Of a stretch of 64,000 bases of DNA, positions 63,264 to 64,000 are shown one piece after another. Where the stretch lies: positions 24,311,936 through 24,375,935 of the forward strand of contig CAIIXF020000006.1 of NCBI GenBank assembly GCA_903813345.2, read 5' to 3'. Below the pieces are notes generated by a model that was not told where the DNA came from, did no database searches, and worked only from the letters and a program-made list of their open reading frames with translations. Positions within the stretch are counted from its first letter, which is position 1. Each line of letters starts with the position of its first letter. Position numbers and translations under genes: made by a program. This DNA comes from Owenia fusiformis. Lineage: Eukaryota; Annelida; Polychaeta; Sabellida; Oweniidae.

Positions 63264-64000
63264 TAAAATGTTTATGTCTTAAGCCTACATTTAGTCCGTA
63301 TTCAATCTACATTATGTCCGTATATAGTAAAACAATAGAGACTTTAAGCAATGCATATAAAATCGAAACGTCAACCTGTACGCACAAGTTACACTATACA
63401 AATGCATGTACTTGTAGTTTTCTCACATAAACAATCGTTCAGTTACAGTGTTTACAATAGTCTGTTACAAAGACTACACATCATCGTGTACTCTGCCATT
63501 GATAGTTATACAGCTAGATTTCTATGATATACATATTTTAAACATTCTCGTTTCGTAAGATATTTGGAGCTTTTCCGCAAGTAAGGGACAACATTAATGT
63601 ACCAATCAGTTCGGAATTTATAATTATACTAATCAAATAATGTTCCTAGTTTTTCTGGTAGACTGTAAATCTAGTAAATCTAGTAAATCTAGTAAAACTA
63701 GTAAATCTAGTAAATCTAGTAAAATCTTGTAAAATCTTGTAAAAACTTGAATATTCAATGTCTAAGATATAAAGTGCAAATGTCGAAAAAGCACTGAAAA
63801 TGCCTTTGTATGAATGAAATGAACATGTAGAAAAAATTCTACCTTTTATTTCATTATATTTAGTTACAAAACAACTATATGTTAGTACTGGATAACAAAA
63901 TGGTTATCAAATGGTACACCCATTTTATCATCATACACAACCCACCCAAGAAGCATGCTCTATTAACAAATTAAGTTACATATTTAAGGACTGAGGGGAC
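63264..64000. other. AT-rich end of window with a short microsatellite
   Basis: (GTAAATCTA)n, about eight copies at 63664-63745. Nothing else supported. Confidence 0.5.

Noticed and set aside
1-64000. Search for CRISPR arrays or bacterial operons
   Set aside because: The tandem repeats present have no unique equal-length spacers, and genes are spliced, so the DNA is eukaryotic.

Overview
The window is nuclear DNA of an animal. Genes are split by GT-AG introns, intergenic DNA is AT-rich and dense in foldback elements, MITEs and satellites, and the gene content fits a marine invertebrate. Supporting signs are a gustatory-receptor-like 7TM protein, wolframin, a Roc-COR (Roco) protein and a caspase. 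A hemichordate or another invertebrate deuterostome is my best guess; no marker fixes the phylum.

Layout. (1) 1-18.2 kb holds two tandem paralogues of a secreted polysaccharide lyase family 8 (PL8) enzyme. The first is cut by the left edge (exons 386-2183) and the second is complete (8096-17170, six exons). Each lyase domain runs into a Thr/Pro-rich mucin-like tail, which is much expanded in copy 2. Between them lies a 3.7 kb foldback transposon. Intron 1 of copy 2 carries about ten copies of a 101-bp minisatellite built from the intron/exon boundary itself. (2) 21.7-23.9 kb, minus strand: a two-exon SLC17-like (sialin/VGLUT superfamily) transporter. (3) 24.8-29.8 kb: repeats only. (4) 30.4-44.1 kb: a 16-exon gene whose junctions all keep phase. 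It encodes about 1362 residues with a Bcl-2-like domain (BH3, BH1, BH2), a Roc GTPase plus COR, basic and acidic linkers, and a complete caspase (p20 with His/Cys dyad, and p10). This is the main discovery candidate. (5) 44.4-52.8 kb: a decayed mariner, G-rich satellite and small palindromic elements. (6) 52.9-56.2 kb: wolframin. (7) 57.3-58.4 kb: a gustatory-receptor-like gene whose last exon was not found. (8) 59.45-62.13 kb: a terminal-inverted-repeat element with target duplication enclosing a 1-kb pentamer satellite, then a non-LTR reverse transcriptase relic.

How the genes work together. The genes do not form an operon. The PL8 pair would act outside the cell on acidic polysaccharides, probably in mucus or the gut. 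The Bcl-2/Roc-COR/caspase protein would place a death-regulatory Bcl-2 groove, a GTPase switch and a protease on one chain. This is inferred from domains only. All intron-exon models were made by eye from splice consensus, reading-frame phase and, for PL8, comparison of the two paralogues.
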